64,000 nt of DNA from Flavobacterium kayseriense. Its GTDB lineage: Bacteria; Bacteroidota; Bacteroidia; Flavobacteriales; Flavobacteriaceae. The notes below the pieces were generated by a model. That model had not been told where the DNA came from, ran no database searches, and saw only the letters and a program-made list of their open reading frames with translations. A program made the position numbers and the translations under genes. Shown here piece after piece: positions 24,642 through 34,985 of the stretch (positions are counted from its first letter, which is position 1; every line of letters starts with the position of its first letter). Where the stretch lies: assembly GCF_014305095.1 (NCBI RefSeq), contig NZ_JACRUI010000006.1, positions 1 through 64,000 on the forward strand. The letters are read 5' to 3'.

Positions 24642-25006
24642 ATCGTTTGTATTTAAAATGTTTTTATTAAAAATTGTAATGTCTTTGTATATACAATTAC
24701 GGCAAATCCAACAACTGTGCCATTACAAAATATAAAAAGGTAAGGGTCTTGGTAGTACCATTAAAAAGAAATATTTAAATTGTAATTTATTGTAGTATAG
24801 TGATTTATGAATCGAAAACTAAAAAGTTAAAACAAAGTTAACAAGTGGAAAAGAGGAAGCCCATTTAATTTTTGATTGGATTGTAAGGTAATTTAGCGAA
24901 GATTTATAGATGTATTTGAACGGCTAGTGCTTTGTTAATAAATCGGGAGGGAAAACTTAAAACAGCGTAGAGTCGAATGAAAAAAGATACTGTTAAATTA
25001 AAAGTC
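24642..25006. other. Intergenic, no gene seen
   Basis: This stretch of 365 bp is AT-rich. It must hold the promoter of the secreted protein gene near 24660-24720, but no reading frame, RNA gene or repeat stands out. Confidence 0.5.
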
Positions 25007-25696
25007 TTAGTCTAGGCCAGCACCATTTAAATCTGTTGTTAGAACAATGCTCAAATAATCGAAAAAGGGGCGTACCTCTTGAAATAGCAAATCGATAGTT
25101 TGCATAAAATCTTCTTGTAGTATTTCTTGATCAGTAAAAGTATGTCTCAATATAAATTGTTTGTGTCTGATTAAGTCGATGGCTTCGTGTTCTTTTGAGA
25201 ATCCTTTCGGAAATGTAGGTACTTGGCTACCAGCTAGTGTCCCGAAATTTTGTTTTATTTTTTTACTACCCAAAAGTTTTCTCCAAGTTTCGGGATTTTT
25301 TTCGATGTCTTGACGGATTCTTTTTAAATCAGCTGGATTAGGACTAAAAAAACCGCAAGCCAAAAAGTTATTTCCAGGTTGAATGTGTACATAATAACCA
25401 CCACGTCTTTGTGCGGTTGCGCGTTGCATAGCAAAAGCAAACCTAGGTTTATAAGGTGCTTTGTTAGCACTAAATCGTACATCATTATAGATGCGATACA
25501 AACTTTTTTTACCCGAAGGCGTGCTTATGGCGTCGTGAGTATTCATAGTATGTAGTAACTCCTCCACAAATGCAATCATGTTTTCGTGTGCGGTGGTGTA
25601 GCGACTTTTGTTTTCGGCAAACCACTCTCGATCGTTGTTTTGCGCTAAATCAGTTAAAAAAGTTAGTGTAGAAGGAAGTATAATAGGTGTATTCAT
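25007..25696 (-). CDS. DUF2461 (TIGR02453) protein
   Basis: This 229-residue cytosolic protein has the DUF2461 pattern: NNDREWFAENKSRY near the N-terminus, then YRIYNDVRFSANKAPYKPRF, GGYYVHIQPGNNFLACGFF and a C-terminal FSKEHEAIDLIRHKQF. The family is widespread and has no established function. Monocistronic. Confidence 0.88.
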   Translation of the reverse strand: MNTPIILPSTLTFLTDLAQNNDREWFAENKSRYTTAHENMIAFVEELLHTMNTHDAISTPSGKKSLYRIYNDVRFSANKAPYKPRFAFAMQRATAQRRGGYYVHIQPGNNFLACGFFSPNPADLKRIRQDIEKNPETWRKLLGSKKIKQNFGTLAGSQVPTFPKGFSKEHEAIDLIRHKQFILRHTFTDQEILQEDFMQTIDLLFQEVRPFFDYLSIVLTTDLNGAGLD

Positions 25697-25845
25697 AATA
25701 GTAAGTGTCTTTTTTGAAATAGGAGCGAGACCGTAAAAGTTGAACTTTCAAATTTAAGGAACTTTTTTTGCTTTAGCCGATGTGTTGGATTTAAATTGTA
25801 ATGCTATAGTTACAATGTTATTCGTTTGAACAACTATTTGTGACA

Positions 25846-25951
25846 TAGCCCTGATAGTAGCGGCATCTCCCAATTTAGAAAAACAAGGCTTTTTTAAGCC
25901 GTAGTTTTTATTTATTGGGAATACAGCGAATAGCAGGAATAAGCTCCTAAG
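25846..25951 (+). repeat. Intergenic repeat with conserved ends and hairpin centre, copy 1
   Basis: The conserved left box agccctgatagtagcggcatc (from 25847) and right box gggaatacagcgaatagcag (from 25918, continuing to aagctcc) flank a variable centre with nested inverted repeats (tcccaat/attggga and aaggctt/aagcc). A second copy in the opposite orientation lies at 51955-52027. Confidence 0.75.
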
Positions 25952-25990
25952 GAAATGTACCACTGTCAATAAAATGAGTTGACTTTTGCA

Positions 25991-26014
25991 ATGACAGCAG
26001 GGTTAAAATGTCAT
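25991..26014. promoter_or_regulatory. Inverted repeat upstream of the dnaK promoter
   Basis: ATGACA (25991-25996) and TGTCAT (26009-26014) are perfect inverted half-sites with a 12-bp spacer. They sit about 60 bp upstream of the -24 element, where a sigma-54 activator or another heat-shock regulator could bind. Confidence 0.4.
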
Positions 26015-26074
26015 GTTGGCAGATTATTTTGCGTCAAAGTTATTAAAACTGACAATTGACTTAAGGCTTTTGTG

Positions 26075-26090
26075 TTGGCACAAAGATTGC
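26075..26090 (+). promoter_or_regulatory. Sigma-54-type (-24/-12) promoter of dnaK
   Basis: TTGGCAC (26075-26081) and TTGC (26087-26090) match the sigma-54 consensus TGGCAC-N5-TTGC exactly. The GG and GC dinucleotides are separated by 10 bp. The predicted start near 26102 leaves a leader of about 43 bases before the dnaK ATG. Confidence 0.7.
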
Positions 26091-26144
26091 TTTACAGTCA
26101 GCAAGTAGTAAAAACGAATATACAATAAATTAAATATATTAAAA

Positions 26145-28028
26145 ATGGGTAAAATAATCGGAATTGATTTAGGTACTACAAACTCTTGTGTTTCTGTAAT
26201 GGAAGGTAATGAAGCAGTTGTAATTCCTAATGCAGAAGGAAAAAGAACTACACCATCTATCATCGCTTTTGTTGAAGGTGGAGAAATTAAAGTAGGAGAT
26301 CCTGCTAAAAGACAAGCAGTAACTAATCCAACTAAGACTATTGCTTCTATCAAACGTTTTATGGGACAAGGTTTTGGTGAAGTTTCGGCTGAAGCAAAAA
26401 GAGTTTCTTACAAGATTGTAAAAGGAGACAACAATACACCACGTGTGGATATTGATGGTCGTTTATATTCTGCTCAAGAATTGTCAGCAATGACACTTCA
26501 AAAAATGAAAAAAACTGCTGAAGACTATTTAGGTCAAACAGTTACTGAAGCAGTTATTACTGTTCCTGCTTATTTTAATGATGCACAACGTCAAGCGACT
26601 AAAGAAGCTGGTGAAATTGCAGGTCTTAAAGTAATGCGTATCATCAATGAGCCAACTGCTGCGGCACTTGCTTACGGATTAGATAAAAAAGGAACGGATC
26701 AAAAAATTGCTGTTTACGATTTAGGTGGAGGTACATTTGATATCTCTGTTCTTGAATTAGGAGACGGAGTTTTCGAAGTATTGTCTACAAACGGAGATAC
26801 TCACTTAGGTGGAGATGACTTTGACCACGAAATTATTGACTGGTTAGCTGACGAATTTAAAGCTGAAGAAGATATCGATTTACGTCTTGACCCAATGTCA
26901 TTACAACGTTTAAAAGAAGCTGCTGAGAAAGCTAAGATTGAATTATCGTCTTCTACAGAGACTGAAATCAACTTGCCTTACGTTACAGCTACAGCTTCAG
27001 GACCTAAGCACTTAGTAAAAAAATTATCTAGAGCTAAATTTGAGCAATTAACTGATTCATTAGTAAAACGTTCTATGGCACCAGTTGCTAGAGCGTTGAA
27101 AGATGCAGGTTTATCTGTTTCTGATATTGACGAAGTTATCTTAGTTGGTGGATCTACACGTATGCCAAGAATTGCTGAAGAAGTTGAAAAATTCTTTGGT
27201 AAAAAAGCGTCTAAAGGAGTTAACCCTGATGAGGTTGTTGCAATTGGAGCAGCTATTCAAGGTGGAGTTCTTTCTGGAGATGTAAAAGATGTATTGTTAT
27301 TAGACGTTACACCTTTATCTTTAGGTATTGAAACTATGGGTGGAATCATGACTATCCTTATCGAGGCTAACACGACTATCCCAACTAAAAAATCTCAAGT
27401 TTTCTCTACAGCTGCAGATTCTCAACCTACTGTTGAACTTCACGTTCTTCAAGGAGCTAGAGCAATGGCTGCTGATAACAAAACTATCGGACGTTTTAAC
27501 TTAGACGGTATTCCACCAGCACCAAGAGGAGTTCCTCAAATCGAGGTTTCTTTTGATATTGATGCAAATGGTATCATCAAAGTTTCAGCTACTGATAAAG
27601 GAACTGGAAAATCGCACGATATCCGTATCGAAGCTTCTTCTGGATTAACATCTGAAGAAATCGAAAGAATGAAACAAGACGCTGAAGCTAACGCTGAGTC
27701 TGACAAAGTTGCAAGATCTAGAGCTGAAAAATTGAACGAAGCAGATGGAATGATTTTCCAAACTGAAACGCAATTGAAAGACCTAGGAGATAAATTAGCT
27801 GATGATCATAAAGTTGCTGTAGAATATGCATTGACTGAATTGAGAATGGCACACCAATCTCAAGATCTTACTGCTATTCAAACGGCACTTGATAACATCA
27901 ACGCTGCTTGGAAAACTGCTACTGAAGCAATGTACGCACAAGGAGAACAAGGTCAAACTGCTGGAGAGCCACAAGCTGCTGCGCAAGGAGATGATGTTCA
28001 AGATGTAGACTACGAAGAAGTAAAATAA
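26145..28028 (+). CDS. dnaK: Molecular chaperone DnaK (Hsp70)
   Basis: This 627-residue ATP-dependent chaperone folds and remodels proteins with DnaJ and GrpE. The ATPase domain (1-380) shows [31 protein letters not shown], the phosphate-binding loop [10 protein letters not shown] and LVGGSTRMP. The substrate-binding domain and lid follow. The C-terminus is an Ala/Gln-rich linker with the acidic [12 protein letters not shown] tail. Length is normal. It stands alone without grpE or dnaJ. Upstream lies a strong sigma-54-like promoter, and a rho-independent terminator follows. Confidence 0.98.
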   Translation: MGKIIGIDLGTTNSCVSVMEGNEAVVIPNAEGKRTTPSIIAFVEGGEIKVGDPAKRQAVTNPTKTIASIKRFMGQGFGEVSAEAKRVSYKIVKGDNNTPRVDIDGRLYSAQELSAMTLQKMKKTAEDYLGQTVTEAVITVPAYFNDAQRQATKEAGEIAGLKVMRIINEPTAAALAYGLDKKGTDQKIAVYDLGGGTFDISVLELGDGVFEVLSTNGDTHLGGDDFDHEIIDWLADEFKAEEDIDLRLDPMSLQRLKEAAEKAKIELSSSTETEINLPYVTATASGPKHLVKKLSRAKFEQLTDSLVKRSMAPVARALKDAGLSVSDIDEVILVGGSTRMPRIAEEVEKFFGKKASKGVNPDEVVAIGAAIQGGVLSGDVKDVLLLDVTPLSLGIETMGGIMTILIEANTTIPTKKSQVFSTAADSQPTVELHVLQGARAMAADNKTIGRFNLDGIPPAPRGVPQIEVSFDIDANGIIKVSATDKGTGKSHDIRIEASSGLTSEEIERMKQDAEANAESDKVARSRAEKLNEADGMIFQTETQLKDLGDKLADDHKVAVEYALTELRMAHQSQDLTAIQTALDNINAAWKTATEAMYAQGEQGQTAGEPQAAAQGDDVQDVDYEEVK

Positions 28029-28048
28029 TTTTTACTACATATATTTTA

Positions 28049-28082
28049 AAAAGCCGCTCCTGCAAAGGAGCGGCTTTTTTGT
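28049..28082 (+). terminator. dnaK terminator
   Basis: A ten-bp GC-rich stem, aagccgctcc with ggagcggctt, closes a short tgcaaa loop. A T-run follows. Confidence 0.92.
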
Positions 28083-28801
28083 TTTGGATAAATTCAAAAA
28101 TAGTGTTTCTTATTCAAGTGCCCGTTAAACATTAAATAGATTCGTTTTAAGTCAATACAATCAATTGTTTTGAAAAGATTCTTGATCTAATTCCCTATCC
28201 AAAAAGGCCAGGGTCTATTTTTACTACGGATTATTTAGCTTATCTCATCGTGAAATAGGATTACTATGATGAGAAGATTGCACCAATTTGTTTTCAGTAT
28301 TAAAGGGATCTTTTTATAAAAACGTGGTAGATGCGTTGTTAACCTATTGCAAGTTTAGTTTGTAAGTCACTATTGAATTAGGAAACCGATTTACAATCTG
28401 ATTATGCTATTATAAGGTAGTTTTTAAGGTGTTATATGAAATGGATACAAAGTTTAATGAAAAGCATGTGTTAATCACTTTTAGGGTCGGGGGCATAAGC
28501 TCCATGTACGACGTACGGATTAAGAACCTTTGTTTTAATTATTCTTCTCCAATTCTGACTAAAGCAAATGCCACTACTAGAAAATTTAGTAAGTAGTCTA
28601 AGATTAATATAATTATAGCCTTTATTTACTTATTCTAAATTTCTTCTGAATCGATCATAAGAACAAAAGTCGCTCATTTTGATATAGGTGCTTTTGATGT
28701 TTGAGTAACATTATTATCTAATTGTAAGTGGGTCGTCCAGATTGTTTTTGTTTAAAATTATTTGATGCACACTAAACAAAATATGTTAAAGTTAAGTGCC
28801 G
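28083..28801. other. Long intergenic stretch, no gene seen
   Basis: These 719 bp between dnaK and blh have no reading frame of useful length on either strand. No tRNA-like arms, repeat unit or hairpin of note was found. It may be a decayed gene or an untranslated region, but I could not trace a family. Confidence 0.45.
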
Positions 28802-29707
28802 CTAACATTGTGTTGCTTTTTTATGCTTTTTATGCATCATTTTTAGTATCACGAATACATGAGGGAAAGTGATTGCTGCTAAAAACGAAAAGAATAAGGC
28901 GTTAAAAATCTCTTTATCTTTAAACAGTAAATAAAGTACTGCAATCCCTATTAGCGAGGCTAACCAGTACGCAAATCCATTTTTACAATAAGTTTGAAAA
29001 TGTTTGAAGTTGACTGTCCCGTAAATAAATTTCATCTGATCTAAGATGGAAGGCACACTGTGCCATATGATAAAATAGATCGCAAAACCCCAGATTAGAC
29101 TAGATGTTTTAAATAAGATAGCAAAAACAATAAGATAGAATAACTCAGATACTATTTTTTTACGGAAGGGTGTGAAATTCCAAAAGAAATAAATACTAAT
29201 ACTGCTAAATAAAATAAGTGTAGTTAACAGTATTTCAGTAATATATAAGTAAAGTGTTGGTATCCGTATGATAGCGCTTACTATGCTTTCAACTTCAACA
29301 GAATTGAAGAAGAAAAGTAAAAATAAAATCAATAAGCCATATAGGAAGGGATAAGCTGCCAGTATTATTTTTGGAGCTTTAAAGTTAAAGTATAATCCTT
29401 GTTGGTCTCCAAAATGAAAAGCGCTCACAATTATAAATAGGGCTAAAGCTAGAATGGGTAGCAAATAAAACAGAGCTAGTCCAGATAAAACTATTATGAT
29501 GTAATTAATCAAATTTCTTATATAGGAGCTGTCCTTTTTGTCGCTTTTTGTCGTCTCTATTAATATTAGATCATTAGCTCCATGCAATATTCCGATAGTT
29601 AAGATAAAAATAAATGCAATAATTATTTCAGTTTTTTCTGTAAAAAATGAATTAAGCCATAAACAGAAAAAGCTCGCTACTATTGCGAAATGTGTATATT
29701 TTGGCAT
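28802..29707 (-). CDS. blh: Brp/Blh-family beta-carotene 15,15'-dioxygenase
   Basis: This 301-residue membrane enzyme cleaves beta-carotene into two molecules of retinal, the chromophore for the rhodopsin encoded next door. It has seven or more hydrophobic segments. The family's histidine motifs are present: GILHGANDLILIE, AFHFGDQQG and IIWHSVPSILDQMKF, plus a late FPHVFVILKMMH. These histidines coordinate iron. It is divergent from the rhodopsin gene across 116 bp, so light-related control could be shared. No carotenoid genes are in the window, so beta-carotene must be made elsewhere. Confidence 0.93.
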   Translation of the reverse strand: MPKYTHFAIVASFFCLWLNSFFTEKTEIIIAFIFILTIGILHGANDLILIETTKSDKKDSSYIRNLINYIIIVLSGLALFYLLPILALALFIIVSAFHFGDQQGLYFNFKAPKIILAAYPFLYGLLILFLLFFFNSVEVESIVSAIIRIPTLYLYITEILLTTLILFSSISIYFFWNFTPFRKKIVSELFYLIVFAILFKTSSLIWGFAIYFIIWHSVPSILDQMKFIYGTVNFKHFQTYCKNGFAYWLASLIGIAVLYLLFKDKEIFNALFFSFLAAITFPHVFVILKMMHKKHKKATQC

Positions 29708-29823
29708 GTTTCAATTAATTTTTAATAAAAGTACAAAAAAAATAATGAAGCAAAAGTTTTTTATTTTGTTTAATTATATCTACATTTACTTAAACAAATA
29801 TATATAACCCTTAATTATTTATT

Positions 29824-30549
29824 ATGACAAATTTTATGTTAATTGCAGGTTCGATTGCTAAGTTGTCTCCAACAGACTACGTAGGTTTCACCTTTTTTGT
29901 AGGCTGTATGGCTATGATGGCCGCATCAGCATTTTTCTTTTTATCATTAAGTCAATTTGATAAAAAGTGGCGTACTTCGGTGCTGGTTTCAGGTTTAATT
30001 ACATTTATTGCAGCAGTTCACTATTTCTACATGAGAGATTATTGGGCTTCTTTTGGAGAATCGCCAACATTCTTCCGTTATGTAGACTGGGTACTGACCG
30101 TGCCGCTGATGTGCGTTGAGTTTTATTTAATTTTAAAGGTAGCAGGTGCTAAACAGTCCTTATTATGGAAGATGATTATTTATTCCGTAATCATGTTAGT
30201 AACAGGTTATTTTGGAGAAGTAGTGTACACTGACATGGCTGCTTTCTGGGGGTTTGTTTCTGGTGCAGCATATTTTGCAATTGTGTACGAGATTTGGCTA
30301 GGTTCAGCTTCTAAACTAGCTGCAGCAGCTGGAGGAGAAGTATTAAAAGCACACAAAATCTTATGTTGGTTCGTGCTTGTTGGATGGGCTATCTATCCAT
30401 TAGGTTACATGATGGGAACAACAGGATGGTACAATGGTATCGTGCCAGCTGGTAACATTGATGTTGCATACAACATTGCCGATGCTATAAACAAAATTGG
30501 TTTTGGATTGGTAATTTATACCCTGGCGGTTAAATCTCAAAAAGACTAA
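29824..30549 (+). CDS. Proteorhodopsin, DTE-type light-driven proton pump
   Basis: This 241-residue protein has seven membrane helices. Helix C reads RYVDWVLTVPLMCVEFYLIL and supplies the proton acceptor D88, T92 and the donor E99, i.e. the DTE triad of an outward proton pump. H66 partners the acceptor and K224 (DAINKIGFG) carries retinal as a Schiff base. The spectral-tuning position holds M96, which in flavobacteria goes with green absorption. It is neither the NDQ sodium nor the NTQ chloride type. Divergent from the blh gene and ended by a perfect-palindrome terminator. Confidence 0.97.
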   Translation: MTNFMLIAGSIAKLSPTDYVGFTFFVGCMAMMAASAFFFLSLSQFDKKWRTSVLVSGLITFIAAVHYFYMRDYWASFGESPTFFRYVDWVLTVPLMCVEFYLILKVAGAKQSLLWKMIIYSVIMLVTGYFGEVVYTDMAAFWGFVSGAAYFAIVYEIWLGSASKLAAAAGGEVLKAHKILCWFVLVGWAIYPLGYMMGTTGWYNGIVPAGNIDVAYNIADAINKIGFGLVIYTLAVKSQKD

Positions 30550-30580
30550 ACTACTTTTTTCAGATTCTTTATTTAATGGA

Positions 30581-30613
30581 AAAACCGAACTCAATTGAGT
30601 TCGGTTTTTTTTT
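30581..30613 (+). terminator. Proteorhodopsin terminator
   Basis: AACCGAACTCAA and TTGAGTTCGGTT form a perfect 24-bp palindrome (30583-30606) followed by a T-run. Confidence 0.92.
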
Positions 30614-30850
30614 ATGATTATAGTACAGCATATAGTTTGCAGCCAAGGCTCTATTATATTTAAACTTTATATAATATGGTAATGAATGCAATATGTAAGC
30701 TGGCAGCTGTCTATTGAGCTCTTGTAATAGTGGAAATATATCGCTGAGTGCTATGTATTTCATATTTTAAATTAAGCGAATACTGAAGTACTATTTATAG
30801 TTGTAGTGCGCTTTTACATGTGCTGTAGGATACTTTTGCATAGATAAGAA

Positions 30851-30890
30851 ACAAAAAAAATCCGTCTCAACATGATGTGAGACGGATTCA
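30851..30890 (-). terminator. Terminator of the metalloprotease gene
   Basis: The stem aatccgtctca / tgagacggatt encloses an eight-base loop. The A-run on its left is the U-tract on the minus strand. Confidence 0.88.
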
Positions 30891-30913
30891 ATATAATCTA
30901 CTAAAAAAATAGT

Positions 30914-33466
30914 TTATTTAGGATCTAAAGCTTGTTCGATACGGAAAGCTAAATCTTGTAAGTGCAATTTAGACAATTTGTCTGTTGACTTTAAAGCTGA
31001 AGCTTTTAAAGCGCTTTTTAGACTGATTAACTGACCTCTAGTTATAGAAGGTAAATCAGTTTCATTCAAATCTAATTGTCTCGTTCTAGGTCTAGACGAC
31101 GATCCAACAGGATTAGAACGTACTGAAGTGTTTCCAGGTGTTAACATTTCAGATAATTTACTAACATACAATTTTTGCATGTTACGTCTGTAAATGTCAA
31201 TAGGAGCATTTGTTTTTAACTCAGAAAAAATACCATTACGCAAATCTGTCATTAAATCGTCAACAGAGTAGTATTGTTTTCCTTGAGAAGATGCCTCCAT
31301 TAAGCGTACCATTCGGTCTCCAGCTAAAACACTGTTCAATGTTGATTTTTGCATTTCTTTTATAGCTTCAACTCCATTATCTGGATTAATTTTAGCATAT
31401 ATTTTTTGATCCATCAACCATTTAGGAGTATTGAAAAGTTGCGTGTTTAAAAACGTAACCGCTTCTTTTTGTATAGCTTTAGGTACAATTTCGAATTGAT
31501 CTCCTGCCATGTCGTACGTTTTAGGTGTATCATAAATACCTCCAATGTTTTTCGTAACATGTCCCATGTATCTTCTAAATTGTCCAGTTAAAGCGCTGTA
31601 CATATCATCTAGTTCAGAATAGCTTTCTCCTTTTTCAGAACTCCATTCGATCAAATTAGGAAGTATTCTTTGTAGGTTTTTGATTCCGTAAGCCGATGCC
31701 TTCATTGCATTATCTCCAATATCTTCTGTTTGGTATCTTGGATCGTAAGGACTAGATTCAGTTCCAAACCAAAGGCGACGATTCTTGTAAGCCTCTTTTG
31801 TCATTTCGTTCAAGATAGCTTTTTCCTCTTTCTCCGTTTTAGCTTCTGGAAAATATGAATAACCCCATTTGATAGCCCATTTGTCATAATCACCGATTCT
31901 TGGGAAAAAGGTAGTTACACCATCTTCTGGCTGTGCAACATAATTAAAACGAGCATAATCCATGATAGATGATGTGTGTCCGTTTATTGCTTGGTATTCT
32001 TTGTCTCTTAATTTTTCAACTGGTGTAGCTGAACTAGCTCCCATGTTATGACGAAGTCCTAAAGTATGTCCAACTTCATGAGAAGAAACAAAACGAATTA
32101 GTTCTCCCATAAGTTGATCGTCAAATTGTTTTTTTCTAGCTGCAGGATCTACTGCTGCAGTTTGAATTAAATACCAGTTTCTTAGCAAGCTCATAATATT
32201 ATGATACCAACCAATATGACTTTCAAGTATTTCTCCTGTTCTAGGGTCATGCACGTTTGGTCCGTAAGCGTTTTGAATGTCGGCAGCGAAATATCTTAAA
32301 ACAGAAAAACGCGCATCTTCTAAGCTCATTGTTGGATCATTTTCTGGCCAATATTCACCACGAATAGCATTTTTCCAACCAGCAGCTTCAAAAGCAACTT
32401 GCCAATCATCGATTCCAGCTTTAATAAATTTTCTCCATTTCTCAGGAGTAGCAGGATCAATATAGTAAACGATTGGTTTTTCAGGTTCGATTAACTCGCC
32501 TCTTTTTTGCTTTGCAGCATCTTCAGCATTTTTTGGCTCTAATCTCCATCTTACAGCAAAAACTTCTTTCTCTGATTTTTGAGATTCTTCTTCAAATACA
32601 TCATATTGGTTTGCAAAAAATCCAACACGAGGATCAAAAGAACGCTTACGCATAGGTACCTTTGGTAATGCAATCATCGACGTATTTAATTCAACTGTAA
32701 GTACACCTGAATCTAAAGCAGCTGGTAAATTAACTCCAATTCTAGGAGCATTGCTTAACGATACTACATTAGGAGTCGTAGCATACGTTTTTACTGTTTT
32801 AATTTCAGTATTAATTGGATAACTGCTCACTTTTTGAATAAAAGAACGTTCTTTTTGGAAAGCTTGGATGCTTAAAGACTGTTTTTTTCTAGGATCTAAA
32901 GAGAATGTCTGAACATCAGCTTCAAAAGTTGGCGTCATATCAATCACATAAGCTGTTTCTTTTTTTCCACCGTCTTCTTTTTTGATAGCTAAGATATCAT
33001 AACTAGCAATAATTGGATCAGTAGAAGAGTTCTTAACTGCTTGTGCCATTGGTTTTCCTTCATCAGGAGACATGATAACATAAGTCACAGAACGCATTAA
33101 AATGGTATTGTTAATACCTTTCTCAAATTTAATTACTTGTCTATTTACCTCTTCTCCTCCAAATATTCCACCACCTGCAGGTGTTTTGGCAAAACGAGTA
33201 ATAGTCATAATATCTGTGTCAAGCAGAGCGGCTGGAATCTCAAAAAGGTGCTTATTGTCCATTTTATGAACAGTAATTAATCCTTTTTGCGTTACTGCAG
33301 ACGTATCAATTACTTTTCCGTAGGGTTTAGGACCTTTTTTCTCCTCTTTTTTTGGTGCTACTACTGTAGTAGCGGGCTCTTTTTTCTTTTTTCTTTGAGC
33401 CTGTGTTTCTTGATTGTAACTTAAGAGTACAATCGCAGCAATTAAAGTAAATTTAAATTTTACCAT
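30914..33466 (-). CDS. Secreted zinc-dependent metalloprotease (DUF5117/DUF5118 type)
   Basis: This 850-residue exported protease has a signal peptide (MVKFKFTLIAAIVLLSYNQETQA). The extended zinc motif HEVGHTLGLRH gives ligands H463, H467 and H473 with catalytic E464, of the metzincin-like class. A methionine-turn candidate, SIMDYARF, follows. The N-terminal part matches DUF5118/DUF5117, as in large Bacteroidota proteins of this group. An early KKKKEPATT basic linker follows the signal. No sorting tail was seen, so it is probably periplasmic or exported by a general route. The gene is monocistronic, with its own terminator. Confidence 0.9.
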   Translation of the reverse strand: MVKFKFTLIAAIVLLSYNQETQAQRKKKKEPATTVVAPKKEEKKGPKPYGKVIDTSAVTQKGLITVHKMDNKHLFEIPAALLDTDIMTITRFAKTPAGGGIFGGEEVNRQVIKFEKGINNTILMRSVTYVIMSPDEGKPMAQAVKNSSTDPIIASYDILAIKKEDGGKKETAYVIDMTPTFEADVQTFSLDPRKKQSLSIQAFQKERSFIQKVSSYPINTEIKTVKTYATTPNVVSLSNAPRIGVNLPAALDSGVLTVELNTSMIALPKVPMRKRSFDPRVGFFANQYDVFEEESQKSEKEVFAVRWRLEPKNAEDAAKQKRGELIEPEKPIVYYIDPATPEKWRKFIKAGIDDWQVAFEAAGWKNAIRGEYWPENDPTMSLEDARFSVLRYFAADIQNAYGPNVHDPRTGEILESHIGWYHNIMSLLRNWYLIQTAAVDPAARKKQFDDQLMGELIRFVSSHEVGHTLGLRHNMGASSATPVEKLRDKEYQAINGHTSSIMDYARFNYVAQPEDGVTTFFPRIGDYDKWAIKWGYSYFPEAKTEKEEKAILNEMTKEAYKNRRLWFGTESSPYDPRYQTEDIGDNAMKASAYGIKNLQRILPNLIEWSSEKGESYSELDDMYSALTGQFRRYMGHVTKNIGGIYDTPKTYDMAGDQFEIVPKAIQKEAVTFLNTQLFNTPKWLMDQKIYAKINPDNGVEAIKEMQKSTLNSVLAGDRMVRLMEASSQGKQYYSVDDLMTDLRNGIFSELKTNAPIDIYRRNMQKLYVSKLSEMLTPGNTSVRSNPVGSSSRPRTRQLDLNETDLPSITRGQLISLKSALKASALKSTDKLSKLHLQDLAFRIEQALDPK

Positions 33467-33797
33467 ATTGGTTAAACGGTTAGGGTTAATATTGTATTAT
33501 TAGGACATAATGCCTCATTTTGCCGTAAATTTAATTATTATATTTACAATTATCAATACTTTCTTGAAAATTATTGAATAAAAGCTGCGTATTCAAACAG
33601 CTCCAATTGTTACGGTTTTTACGTATTTTTTTTAATAAATATGATTTTTATCTTATTGTAAATTAGAAGGTCATTGTAAATTGGGACTTTAGCTGTGATA
33701 ATTAGTTTGAAACCTATAAGAATTTATTGATTTTTATATGCTATCAAGGGATTTTTTGCAAAAACTTTTTTGTAATATTACTCTAGATATGATTCAC

Positions 33798-34868
33798 ATG
33801 AGAAAAATCAAATATAAAAAAGGTCGTAAAACACAACCAAACCTATTAGAATACACAGGTTCGCATAAACGATTAGAGTCGGAAATGCAATTGTTTGTAT
33901 ACGATGATTTAGATTTTACCGAATACCAGCAAATAGAACCAGCTGATTTTAAAAGGTGTATCGATGAAAGCAAAACAAACTGGTTAAATCTTCACGGCCT
34001 CAATGAAATCCCAGTTATAGAAGCTATTGGAGCTTTTTTTAAAATTGATACTTTTATTCTTTCAGATATTTTGAATACCACAAGAAGAACAAAGCTCGAG
34101 GAATCTGCAGATAGTCTTTTTTTTAATATTAAATCTATATTACCTACAGAGAACTCAGACAACATTAGTGTAGAACAGATAAGTTTCCTGATTAAGAATG
34201 GCGTTTTGATTTCGTTTCAAGAAAAAAGAAGTGACTTTTTTACACATATTAGAGAACGAATCCGGACACATACTGGGATAATTAGAACTAAAAAAGCTGA
34301 TTTTTTACTCTATTTTTTATTAGACGCTATTATCGAAAATTTTTTTGTCACCATAGAAAATGAAGAAGATAAGGTCGAGGAATTAATTGTTTTATCAAAA
34401 GAAAGTACTGATCCTGCCATTTTAATTAGAATCGAGAAGCATCGTGATAATTTTAATTTTTTGAAAAGATCTATCATTCCTCTTCGAGACTCCTTATATA
34501 GTATTAAAACGTTGAGAGAGGATGAATTGTGCAATGTAATTGCAACAGAATCCTATGTCTACTTCTCTAGATTGCATCAAAAATGTGTAGAACTATTAGA
34601 GCAAATAGAGAGTGATATGGGTATGCTAGAAAGCGCTTCAAATTTCTTTTTTTCATCTCAATCCCATAAAATGAATGAGATTATGAAAACACTAACTATA
34701 GTATCGGCTATTTTTATTCCATTAACTTTTATTGCAGGAATTTACGGGATGAATTTCGAGCACATGCCAGAACTACAATATCAAAATGGGTATTACATTA
34801 TTGTAGCAATCATGTTTTTGATAGTTATAGCGATGGTACTTTACTTTAAAAAGAGAAAGTGGTTTTAA
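33798..34868 (+). CDS. corA: CorA-family magnesium/cobalt transporter
   Basis: This membrane channel takes up Mg2+ (and Co2+). From ATG 33798 it has 356 residues (MRKIKYKKGRKTQPN...). The open frame reaches back to 33738, but the extra 20 residues look unlike the family. A long cytosolic alpha/beta funnel with helices is followed by two C-terminal membrane segments separated by the signature YGMNF at the pore mouth. The C-terminus ends in the basic KKRKWF. Pta and ackA follow on the same strand. Confidence 0.92.
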   Translation: MRKIKYKKGRKTQPNLLEYTGSHKRLESEMQLFVYDDLDFTEYQQIEPADFKRCIDESKTNWLNLHGLNEIPVIEAIGAFFKIDTFILSDILNTTRRTKLEESADSLFFNIKSILPTENSDNISVEQISFLIKNGVLISFQEKRSDFFTHIRERIRTHTGIIRTKKADFLLYFLLDAIIENFFVTIENEEDKVEELIVLSKESTDPAILIRIEKHRDNFNFLKRSIIPLRDSLYSIKTLREDELCNVIATESYVYFSRLHQKCVELLEQIESDMGMLESASNFFFSSQSHKMNEIMKTLTIVSAIFIPLTFIAGIYGMNFEHMPELQYQNGYYIIVAIMFLIVIAMVLYFKKRKWF

Positions 34869-34985
34869 AAAAATCAGAGGTACAGATTTTAAGGGATAGT
34901 ATTGTAAAGAAAATTAAGTTTTATCAATAAATGAAGCACATGGCCGAATAAAGCGTTGGTGCGAAATGTTAAAATTAGAGAAGAA

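Noticed and set aside
25754..25969. 71-codon minus-strand frame upstream of dnaK
   Set aside because: It spans the intergenic repeat element and shows no family features.
26024..26369. Minus-strand frames across the dnaK promoter and 5' end
   Set aside because: They are antisense shadows of dnaK and of its promoter.
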